This document shows positions 1 to 5,327 of a DNA stretch of 5,327 nucleotides, one piece after another. Position numbers and translations under genes: made by a program. The stretch spans positions 1 to 5,327 of the forward strand of contig JAUSNQ010000128.1 in the NCBI GenBank assembly GCA_030655595.1. Reading direction: 5' to 3'. The notes beneath the pieces are model-generated. The model did no database searches and was not told where the DNA came from. It saw only the letters and a program-made list of their open reading frames with translations. The stretch's first letter is position 1; each line of letters opens with the position of its first letter. The DNA comes from Paludibacter sp. GTDB taxonomy: Bacteria > Bacteroidota > Bacteroidia > Bacteroidales > Paludibacteraceae.

Positions 1-633
1 TTCGAATAAAACTTTCGATATGCCAGAAGCAATTTCTCTTTGTTCTGGTGTTAATCTTTCATTCCTACTACTCATTGCGAGCCCTGATTGCTCCCTAACA
101 ATCTGACAATCTATGATTTGAACATCAAAACCCAGTATAGCTGTCATGCGATGTATAATAGCTAATTGCTGAAAATCTTTTTCTCCAAAATAAGCTCTTT
201 GGGGTTGTACCAACTCAAAAAGTTTACTTACAATTTGCACTACGCCATTAAAATGACCTGGACGAAATTTCCCTTCCATCACCTGATCCAATCCTCCAAA
301 ATCGAATTCAAAAGGTTTAGTCAACTCCTCTTTAGTATAAATATCTTCCTTGCGTGGAGCAAAAATCAAATCACATTGCGATGCCTCCAACATATCAGCA
401 TCCCGGGATAAATCACGCGGATATTTTGCTAAATCATGAGCATTATTGAATTGAGTGGGGTTTACGAAAATACTAACTACCGTATAATCATTCTCTGCAA
501 CAGCTTGTTGTACCAATGCAACATGACCGGCATGTAATGCACCCATGGTAGGAACAAATCCAATTTGCTTGTCGGTTAAGTTTACAGAACCCAATACTTT
601 TGTTAATTCATCAATGGAATTTACGATTTGCAT
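1..633 (-). CDS. panC: Pantothenate synthetase (pantoate--beta-alanine ligase), N-terminal 211 residues, cut by window edge
   Basis: This cytoplasmic enzyme joins pantoate and beta-alanine, using ATP through a pantoyl-adenylate intermediate, in the last step of pantothenate (CoA precursor) synthesis. Read on the minus strand from ATG at 633-631, the frame is open to position 1. Visible family motifs are PTMGALHAGH at residues 28-37 (HxGH nucleotide-binding signature, His34 and His37), FVNPTQF at 56-62 (substrate-binding Gln61), KYPRD at 70-74, GKFRPGHFNGV at 121-131, YFGEKDFQQL at 148-157 and MSSRN at 187-191 (KMSKS-like loop). All catalytic-core motifs are intact. The family is usually about 280 residues, so roughly 70 C-terminal residues lie outside the window. 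The start matches the family N-terminus, about 25 residues before PTMG. No Shine-Dalgarno is seen, as is usual in Bacteroidota. It is divergent from the gene at 782. Confidence 0.97.
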   Translation of the reverse strand, partial: MQIVNSIDELTKVLGSVNLTDKQIGFVPTMGALHAGHVALVQQAVAENDYTVVSIFVNPTQFNNAHDLAKYPRDLSRDADMLEASQCDLIFAPRKEDIYTKEELTKPFEFDFGGLDQVMEGKFRPGHFNGVVQIVSKLFELVQPQRAYFGEKDFQQLAIIHRMTAILGFDVQIIDCQIVREQSGLAMSSRNERLTPEQREIASGISKVLFE

Positions 634-671
634 ACTAATTTTTGTGTTTAAAGCAATTCATAAAAAGTCTG

Positions 672-701
672 CAAAAATACAAAAACTTATCGGGATTCGA
701 A
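672..701 (-). promoter_or_regulatory. Predicted Bacteroidota-type promoter for panC
   Basis: On the minus strand the sequence TATTTTTG (plus positions 679-672) fits the Bacteroidota -7 element TAnnTTTG exactly. A TTCG (701-698), one base off the TTTG -33 element, lies 18 bp upstream of it. Transcription would begin near position 665, giving a leader of about 30 nt before the panC ATG. The match is by eye to the known consensus, and the AT-rich background makes chance matches possible. Confidence 0.55.
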
Positions 702-710
702 GTGAAAAAG

Positions 711-739
711 TCTTATTACAATTTTTTTCTGTATCTTTG
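711..739 (+). promoter_or_regulatory. Predicted Bacteroidota-type promoter for the 782-3022 operon
   Basis: TATCTTTG at 732-739 is an exact TAnnTTTG -7 element, about 43 bp before the start codon at 782. The -33 region is weak: around 711-716 there is only TCTTAT rather than TTTG. Transcription would start near 746. The -7 element lies about 53 bp from that of the divergent panC promoter, so both promoters could be affected by one regulator bound between them. No clear operator palindrome was found. Confidence 0.5.
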
Positions 740-781
740 CATATTATTTTTGAAATTTAAAAAGCAAGGCTTCTCATCTGC

Positions 782-1594
782 ATGAAAAAAGTCAATAAAG
801 TATTATACATTTCTCAGGAAATTTTCCCCTACTTACCAGAATCAGAAATTGCAAACATGGGCAGGTATCTACCTCAAGCAGTCCAGGACAGGGGACGGGA
901 AACCCGCACGTTTATGCCGAAATTCGGAGCTATCAACGAAAGAAGAAATCAGCTGCACGAGGTAATTCGTTTGTCAGGGATGAATTTAATTATTGACGAC
1001 ACCGATCATCCTTTGATTATCAAGGTTGCCTCCATTCAAGCTGCCCGGCTACAAGTTTATTTTATTGATAATGAAGATTTTTTCCAACGAAAGAATACAA
1101 TTAAAGATGAAAATGACGAAGAATATGCCGACAACGATGAAAGAACGATCTTCTTTGTTCGCGGCGTTATGGAAACAGTCAAAAAACTTCGTTGGACCCC
1201 CGATGTGATTCATTGTTTAGGTTGGATGACCGCTTTGGCTCCATTATACATTAAAAAAGCCTATAATCAGGATCCGTTTTTCAAAAACTCAAAAGTGATT
1301 TATTCTTTATTTGCCGATGATTTCAAGAATCCATTCAGGGGTTTGTTTGCCGACAAACTTGTACTTGAGGGAATTGAAACCGAAGATTTAGAACATTTGA
1401 AACAAAAGGAAATAGATTACGTTTCACTCAGTAAACTCGCCATCGATTTTTCTGATGGTGTCATTCAATCTGTTCCTGAAACAAATCCTGAAGTATTGGA
1501 ATATATCAACAAGACGGGGAAAAAATTTCTTCCATATCGTCAGGATGAAGACTATGCCGATGATTATGTAAGATTCTATGACAGTGTTTGTTAA
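782..1594 (+). CDS. Glycogen/starch synthase N-terminal-domain-like protein, probably non-catalytic
   Basis: The 270-residue protein resembles the N-terminal Rossmann-like domain of GT5 glycogen/starch synthases and would probably be annotated 'glycogen/starch synthase' by domain search. Matching blocks are KVLYISQEIFPY (6-17), the region around LPQAVQDRGRETRTFMPKF (30-48), VYFIDNEDFF (92-101), RTIFFVRGVMETVKKL (121-136) and DVIHCLGWMTALAPLYI (141-157). Genuine synthases carry a KxGGLxDV ADP-glucose loop after the first block; here it reads LPESEIANMG (18-27), with no Lys or Gly-Gly. The usual HxHDWHxGLAP block reads HCLGWMTALAP (144-154), losing the DWH core. The C-terminal GT-B domain (about 200 further residues) is absent, and only 36 bp separate the stop from the next gene. 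There is no signal peptide, so it is cytoplasmic. I infer a pseudoenzyme or binding/regulatory domain. A similar short protein beside panC is, from memory, common in Bacteroidales. Confidence 0.85.
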   Translation: MKKVNKVLYISQEIFPYLPESEIANMGRYLPQAVQDRGRETRTFMPKFGAINERRNQLHEVIRLSGMNLIIDDTDHPLIIKVASIQAARLQVYFIDNEDFFQRKNTIKDENDEEYADNDERTIFFVRGVMETVKKLRWTPDVIHCLGWMTALAPLYIKKAYNQDPFFKNSKVIYSLFADDFKNPFRGLFADKLVLEGIETEDLEHLKQKEIDYVSLSKLAIDFSDGVIQSVPETNPEVLEYINKTGKKFLPYRQDEDYADDYVRFYDSVC

Positions 1595-1630
1595 ACATCT
1601 AACCGTAAAATATTCATATCCGTTTTTTTT

Positions 1631-3022
1631 ATGAGGACATTTTCATTTCTTTTCCCGTTTTTATTCATCTTCCTGTTTTTTGCCTGTACCGGAGATGGTT
1701 TAAGTGACATGGGAAGCAGTATTCAGCCTATAGAAGATCAGATTGTTGTTCTATCAGAGAGATTTGACATTAGCTCTGAAGATTATGCAGTATCATCCAT
1801 GTTTTCACGTCCCGACTCTTTTTTATTAGGGACTTTCTATGATGAAAAATATGGGACTATACATGCTGACATTTTTGCACAGGTAGAACATCCGAAAAAT
1901 CATGTTTATCCTGCTAACACAAAACCCGATTCAATTATTTTGGTTATGTATTACAGAAGATTCTTCGGAGATAAATACTCACCGATGAATTTGAGTGTAT
2001 ATGAAATGAATAAAGCGACCTTCAATTACTCAACCCCTTACGCATCAAACCTTAATCCGGATAATTATGTTGATAGAACCAACAACTCCTTGTTAATAGG
2101 TCATAAATCTTTTACTGCAGTAGATGCACAAGGAATCGCTGACTCAACCTATGTAATTGTTAAACTAACCGACGAATTTTTAGAACGTTTTACCAATATT
2201 GCTTCCGACACCTATTCAAGCGAAGCAAAATTTCTTGAATTTTTCAAAGGGTTGTGGATAACCACTGATTTCGGATCGGCTTCGATGCTTTATATCAGAA
2301 GAATTGATTTGGAGTATTACCACAGTTATACCTATACTACAAAAGGTGTTATTGAACAGGATTCAACAGTTACTGTCAACAGTTCAATTACTTTTCCTGC
2401 GAATAGTTGGGTCAGACAAGTTAATCGGTTTATTCATCCAAACAAACCGGAAGTATTGAACAAGCTCGCCAATACACCCAATCAGATTCATTACATTTCA
2501 TCCCCTGCAAATATTTACACCCGCATCAATCTTCCAATCAAAAAGATGCAGGAGAAAATGGAAATTAATGGCAGGAGACTAGCGATTAATAACGCAAAAC
2601 TTAGAGTCGATATCCATGAAATTGATCAGGAAAAACTATCTCAACCCCTCACATCCAACATCTTGATGATCAAAGAATCTGCTCTGGACCGCTTTTTCAC
2701 AAACAAAGAATTACCTTCAGACACTTGTGCAGTCTTGGGATCGTACGCATATGAGAAAAATAGCGATAGCGGTGAAATTGATTACTTTTACTCCTTTAAT
2801 ATCGCAGGACTGATTGCCCACGAATTCAAGAATGCCAAAAACACCGGAACTACACTTCCCGACGATATTAAATTTTTGATGGTACCTGTCAGAATTAAAA
2901 CCAATAGTAATGGAAATGTAACCGAGGTTGCTCAACAGTTTCTGTTAAGCGCCGTAACCATTTGCGGAGGTAACCACAACACAAGACCCATAAAAGCAAA
3001 TGTAGTATTCAGTGGCTTTTAA
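1631..3022 (+). CDS. DUF4270-type lipoprotein of unknown function
   Basis: The protein has 463 residues. Its N-terminus is a lipoprotein signal peptide: one Arg at position 2, a very Phe/Leu-rich hydrophobic stretch (4-17) and a lipobox ending FFAC, with the lipidated Cys at 19. The mature part starts CTGDGLSDMGSSIQP; the (D/M)-GSSIQP segment (26-33), the block LLGTFYDEKYGTIHADIFAQV (65-85) and LSVYEMNK (121-128) are typical of the Bacteroidota DUF4270 family as I remember it. The rest looks like a beta-rich envelope domain without transmembrane segments. It is probably anchored in the outer membrane. The acidic surface-export signal after the Cys is weak (Asp at +4 only), so which face it occupies is unclear. 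It lies 36 bp after the pseudo-glycogen-synthase gene with no promoter or terminator between, so they are likely co-transcribed. ATG at 1631 is the only start giving a complete signal peptide. The biochemical role is unknown. Confidence 0.85.
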   Translation: MRTFSFLFPFLFIFLFFACTGDGLSDMGSSIQPIEDQIVVLSERFDISSEDYAVSSMFSRPDSFLLGTFYDEKYGTIHADIFAQVEHPKNHVYPANTKPDSIILVMYYRRFFGDKYSPMNLSVYEMNKATFNYSTPYASNLNPDNYVDRTNNSLLIGHKSFTAVDAQGIADSTYVIVKLTDEFLERFTNIASDTYSSEAKFLEFFKGLWITTDFGSASMLYIRRIDLEYYHSYTYTTKGVIEQDSTVTVNSSITFPANSWVRQVNRFIHPNKPEVLNKLANTPNQIHYISSPANIYTRINLPIKKMQEKMEINGRRLAINNAKLRVDIHEIDQEKLSQPLTSNILMIKESALDRFFTNKELPSDTCAVLGSYAYEKNSDSGEIDYFYSFNIAGLIAHEFKNAKNTGTTLPDDIKFLMVPVRIKTNSNGNVTEVAQQFLLSAVTICGGNHNTRPIKANVVFSGF

Positions 3023-3044
3023 TACTCATCACATAATTATCTAT

Positions 3045-3069
3045 TAGAATGCAGATTAAAAGCATTTTA
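3045..3069 (+). terminator. Weak hairpin after the lipoprotein gene, possible terminator
   Basis: TAGAATGC (3045-3052) can pair with GCATTTTA (3062-3069) in an 8-bp stem with one G-T wobble and a 9-nt loop, beginning 22 bp after the stop at 3022. The stem is AT-rich and the T-run lies within its right arm rather than after it, so it would be a poor intrinsic terminator. Its right end abuts the -33 element of the rpsA promoter. Confidence 0.25.
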
Positions 3070-3100
3070 TTGGTATATTAAATATTTTTTTATACCTTTG
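3070..3100 (+). promoter_or_regulatory. Strong predicted Bacteroidota-type promoter for rpsA
   Basis: TTG at 3070-3072 (-33 element) and TACCTTTG at 3093-3100 (-7 element, exact TAnnTTTG) are separated by 20 bp, the preferred spacing for the Bacteroidota primary sigma factor. Transcription would start near 3107, leaving a leader of about 60 nt before the rpsA start. This is the best promoter match in the window, as expected for a highly expressed ribosomal protein gene. Confidence 0.75.
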
Positions 3101-3125
3101 CAGCCGCAAATTTTTAATCAACATA

Positions 3126-3149
3126 ATGTCTAACCTACTATTTATTTAG
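3126..3149 (+). other. Seven-codon leader reading frame upstream of rpsA
   Basis: ATG at 3126 opens a frame encoding MSNLLFI and stops at TAG (3147-3149), 16 nt before the rpsA ATG and in a different frame. The stop is followed directly by two more in-frame stops, giving TAG-TAA-TAA (3147-3155). It lies wholly inside the predicted mRNA leader. Whether it is translated cannot be seen from the sequence; in AT-rich DNA such a short frame can easily arise by chance. Confidence 0.3.
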
Positions 3150-3165
3150 TAATAAAATTTCAGAA

Positions 3166-5327
3166 ATGGAAGAAAATCAGAATCCGGCTGAAGAGCCAAA
3201 AAAAATCGTCGAAGAAACAGTGGAAACTCCAACTGCTGTGGAAGAAGTAGCTGTGGTAGAAAAAGAAGAAACTCCCGAAATTGAAGCTGTGGAAGCCGAA
3301 GTTGAAGCAGAAGTAATTGAAGAAACAACTGTAGAAGAAATTCCTGTAGAAGAAACTATTGTAGCGGAAACTGCTGTAGAAGAAACTCCAGCTATTGAAG
3401 TCGACGAAGAAATCACTCCAGAACAAACTACTCCTGTTCAGGAAGTTATTGAAGAAGCCCCATCTAAAAAAATCGAAGAACCTGTTGCAGCACCTGTTGC
3501 AGAAGAGTTCGACTGGGATGCCTACGAAAAAGGTGATGTCATCAGCGCATCAGCTAAAGAAGAATTAAAAGTCATTTACGACAATACCTTAAACGCAATC
3601 AAAGACAAAGAGGTTGTTGAAGGTACTGTAATTTCGATTAACAAACGTGAGGTTGTTGTGAATGTTGGCTACAAATCAGATGGTATCGTTCCGATGAGCG
3701 AATTCCGCTATAATCCTGAATTGAAAGTCGGCGATAAAGTTGAAGTGTATATCGAAAGTCAGGAAGACAAAAAAGGACAGCTTATCCTTTCTCACAAACA
3801 AGCACGTGCAACCCGTTCATGGGATCGTGTAAACGAAGCATTAGAAACACAGGAAATTGTAAAAGGATTTGTAAAATGCCGCACAAAAGGTGGTATGATT
3901 GTAGACATCTTCGGTATCGAAGCATTCTTGCCAGGTTCACAAATCGACGTGAAACCAATCCGCGACTACGATGTATTTGTGAACAAAACCATGGAATTCA
4001 AGGTTATCAAAATTAATCATGAATTCAAAAACGTAGTTGTATCGCACAAAGCACTTATCGAAGCTGAACTTGAAAGTCAAAAGAAAGAAATCATCGGTAA
4101 ACTGCAAAAAGGTCAGATTTTAGAAGGAACTGTGAAAAACATTACTTCTTATGGTGTATTCATCGATTTAGGAGGTGTTGACGGTTTAATTCACATTACC
4201 GACCTTTCATGGTGTCGTGTTACTCATCCGGAAGAAATTGTGACATTGGATGAGAAAATCAATGTGGTTATTCTTGATTTTGATGATGAGAAGAAACGTA
4301 TTGCGCTTGGTTTGAAACAGTTGGCTGCTCACCCTTGGGATGCATTGAGTGCTGAACTTCAGGTTGGCGACAAAGTGAAAGGAAAAGTCGTAGTGATGGC
4401 TGATTATGGTGCTTTTGTTGAAATTGCTCCTGGTGTTGAAGGATTAATCCACGTTTCGGAAATGAGCTGGTCGCAACATTTACGTTCTGCTCAGGACTTC
4501 CTGAAAGTAGGCGACGAAGTTGAAACAGCAATTATTACGCTGGATCGCGATGAACGAAAAATGTCTTTGGGTATCAAACAATTGAAATCAGATCCATGGG
4601 ATAATATCGAAGAAAAGTATGCAATTGGTACAAAACATACTGCCAAAGTACGCAATTTCACAAACTTCGGTGTTTTTGTTGAAATTGAAGAAGGTGTAGA
4701 TGGTTTGATTCATATCTCTGATTTGTCATGGACGAAGAAGGTAAAACATCCTTCTGAATTTACGCAAATTGGTAGCGATATCGATGTTCAGGTTTTGGAA
4801 ATTGACAAATCAAACCGTCGTTTGAGTTTAGGCCACAAGCAAATTGAAGAAAACCCATGGGATGTACTGGAAACGATGTTCACTGTCGACAGCATCCATG
4901 AAGGTATGATCGTGGAAATGATGGATAAAGGTGCAGTAATCTCATTGCCTTATGGCGTTGAAGGTTTTGCAACTCCTAAACATTTGGTAAAAGAAGATGG
5001 ATCACAAGCTCAGATTGATGAAAAATTATCATTCAAAGTGATTGAATTCAATAAAGATGCAAAACGCATCATTTTATCACACAGTCGTATCCACGAAGAT
5101 GTAAAACGTGCTGAAAAATCAACAGTAGAAGGAACAAGCGAAGCACCAAAGAAAACAGTAGCAAGAAAACCAAAGAAAGAAGATTCAGCTCCGGCTCAAA
5201 GTATGGAGAAAACCACATTAGGTGATATCCAATCTCTTGCCAACCTGAAAGATAAATTGGTAAATGCCGCTGCTGAAAAAATGGAAAAAGCAGAAAAAGC
5301 AAAGAAAACTGCGAAAGCAAAAGCTGA
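3166..5327 (+). CDS. rpsA: 30S ribosomal protein S1, 3' end cut by window edge
   Basis: S1 binds mRNA on the small ribosomal subunit and helps place it for initiation. The 720 codons present encode six S1 (OB-fold) repeats at roughly residues 148-211, 230-297, 314-385, 399-472, 485-558 and 573-641. Repeats 3-5 are the most canonical, each with YGxF/FGxF (329-332, 414-417, 501-504) and LIHxSDLSW-like motifs (341-349, 427-435, 514-522), and are followed by PWD linkers. Before the repeats is the block FDWDAYEKGD (115-124), which begins the conserved part in Bacteroidota. Residues 1-110 are an acidic extension with 36 Glu and 5 Lys. After repeat 6 there is a Lys-rich tail containing TLGDIQSLANLKDKL (684-698), and the frame runs on for at least 22 residues of Ala/Lys/Glu repeats. 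ATG 3166 is the only start: no other in-frame ATG follows the upstream stop at 3124-3126. No Shine-Dalgarno is present; the upstream bases are A-rich. Confidence 0.96.
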   Translation, partial: MEENQNPAEEPKKIVEETVETPTAVEEVAVVEKEETPEIEAVEAEVEAEVIEETTVEEIPVEETIVAETAVEETPAIEVDEEITPEQTTPVQEVIEEAPSKKIEEPVAAPVAEEFDWDAYEKGDVISASAKEELKVIYDNTLNAIKDKEVVEGTVISINKREVVVNVGYKSDGIVPMSEFRYNPELKVGDKVEVYIESQEDKKGQLILSHKQARATRSWDRVNEALETQEIVKGFVKCRTKGGMIVDIFGIEAFLPGSQIDVKPIRDYDVFVNKTMEFKVIKINHEFKNVVVSHKALIEAELESQKKEIIGKLQKGQILEGTVKNITSYGVFIDLGGVDGLIHITDLSWCRVTHPEEIVTLDEKINVVILDFDDEKKRIALGLKQLAAHPWDALSAELQVGDKVKGKVVVMADYGAFVEIAPGVEGLIHVSEMSWSQHLRSAQDFLKVGDEVETAIITLDRDERKMSLGIKQLKSDPWDNIEEKYAIGTKHTAKVRNFTNFGVFVEIEEGVDGLIHISDLSWTKKVKHPSEFTQIGSDIDVQVLEIDKSNRRLSLGHKQIEENPWDVLETMFTVDSIHEGMIVEMMDKGAVISLPYGVEGFATPKHLVKEDGSQAQIDEKLSFKVIEFNKDAKRIILSHSRIHEDVKRAEKSTVEGTSEAPKKTVARKPKKEDSAPAQSMEKTTLGDIQSLANLKDKLVNAAAEKMEKAEKAKKTAKAKA
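3208..3387 (+). repeat. Degenerate in-frame VEET-type repeats in the rpsA 5' coding region
   Basis: This part of rpsA encodes repeated (V/I/K)EET units, with Glu-Glu-Thr at residues 16-18, 34-36, 52-54, 62-64 and 72-74, each spelled GAAGAAAC. The intervening segments are Val/Ala/Glu/Pro-rich. Spacing is irregular (10 or 18 residues), so this is a degenerate low-complexity array, not an exact tandem repeat. The repeated GAAGAAAC words could allow slippage or recombination that changes the length of the extension. Confidence 0.7.

Noticed and set aside
166..760. Two plus-strand open frames of 81 and 71 codons (166-411 and 545-760)
   Set aside because: The first lies antisense inside panC and the second overlaps its 5' end and the promoter region. 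Their translations have no recognisable composition or motifs, while the minus-strand panC frame carries all family motifs.
1026..1208. 60-codon plus-strand frame within the glycogen-synthase-like gene
   Set aside because: It is an out-of-frame shadow of a gene with clear family similarity and has no start context or motif of its own.
782..1630. The short glycogen-synthase-like gene as a pseudogene broken by frameshift or a premature stop
   Set aside because: Only 36 bp lie between its stop and the next gene, so no C-terminal domain remnant exists. The frame is intact and ends cleanly, and the active-site replacements lie within well-aligned blocks, which fits an old specialised protein better than recent decay.
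2717..2935. 72-codon minus-strand frame opposite the lipoprotein gene
   Set aside because: It is antisense to a well-supported coding sequence, has no promoter match nearby and no recognisable protein features.
3146..3426. Three overlapping minus-strand frames opposite the start of rpsA, one Ser/Thr-rich and others Phe/Leu-rich
   Set aside because: They are the complements of the GAA-rich repeats coding for the acidic extension; the low-complexity composition explains both the open frames and the odd residues.
3208..3480. CRISPR or exact tandem repeat array suggested by recurring GAAGAAAC words
   Set aside because: Units are short, irregularly spaced and in codon phase, so they reflect a repetitive Glu-rich protein segment and not a repeat-spacer array.
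3819..5320. Further shadow frames inside rpsA (3819-4016 plus; 4268-4531 and 5069-5320 minus)
   Set aside because: All lie within the S1 repeat or tail coding sequence in other frames and show no independent features.

Overview
The window looks like a chromosomal segment of a Bacteroidota bacterium, most likely of the Bacteroidales or a near relative. The reasons are AT-rich DNA (about 38-40% G+C by eye), three promoters that fit the Bacteroidota consensus (TTTG, about 19-21 bp, TAnnTTTG), no Shine-Dalgarno sequences before the starts, a DUF4270-type lipoprotein, and a ribosomal protein S1 whose core closely resembles Bacteroidales S1 as I remember it. The DNA is almost fully coding. There are no RNA genes, insertion sequences, CRISPR arrays or signs of recent transfer, and no gene-free stretch longer than about 150 bp.

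Layout. (1) Positions 1-633, minus strand: the N-terminal 211 residues of pantothenate synthetase (panC), cut by the left edge of the window. (2) Positions 634-781: an intergenic region with two back-to-back TAnnTTTG promoters. (3) Positions 782-1594, plus strand: a 270-residue protein related only to the N-terminal domain of glycogen/starch synthases (GT5). The residues expected for ADP-glucose binding and catalysis are replaced, so it is probably not a working glycogen synthase. (4) Positions 1631-3022, plus strand: a 463-residue DUF4270-type lipoprotein, 36 bp downstream and probably in the same operon. (5) Positions 3023-3165: a strong-looking promoter and a short leader with a 7-codon reading frame ending in three consecutive in-frame stops. 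(6) Positions 3166-5327, plus strand: ribosomal protein S1 (rpsA) with six S1 domains, an unusually long Glu-rich N-terminal extension and a Lys/Ala-rich C-terminal tail, cut by the right edge.

How the genes relate. panC (vitamin B5/CoA synthesis) and rpsA (translation) are housekeeping genes. The least understood part is the two-gene unit between them: a cytoplasmic pseudo-glycosyltransferase domain and an envelope lipoprotein of unknown function, transcribed divergently from panC. The two are physically paired, but the sequence does not show what they do together.
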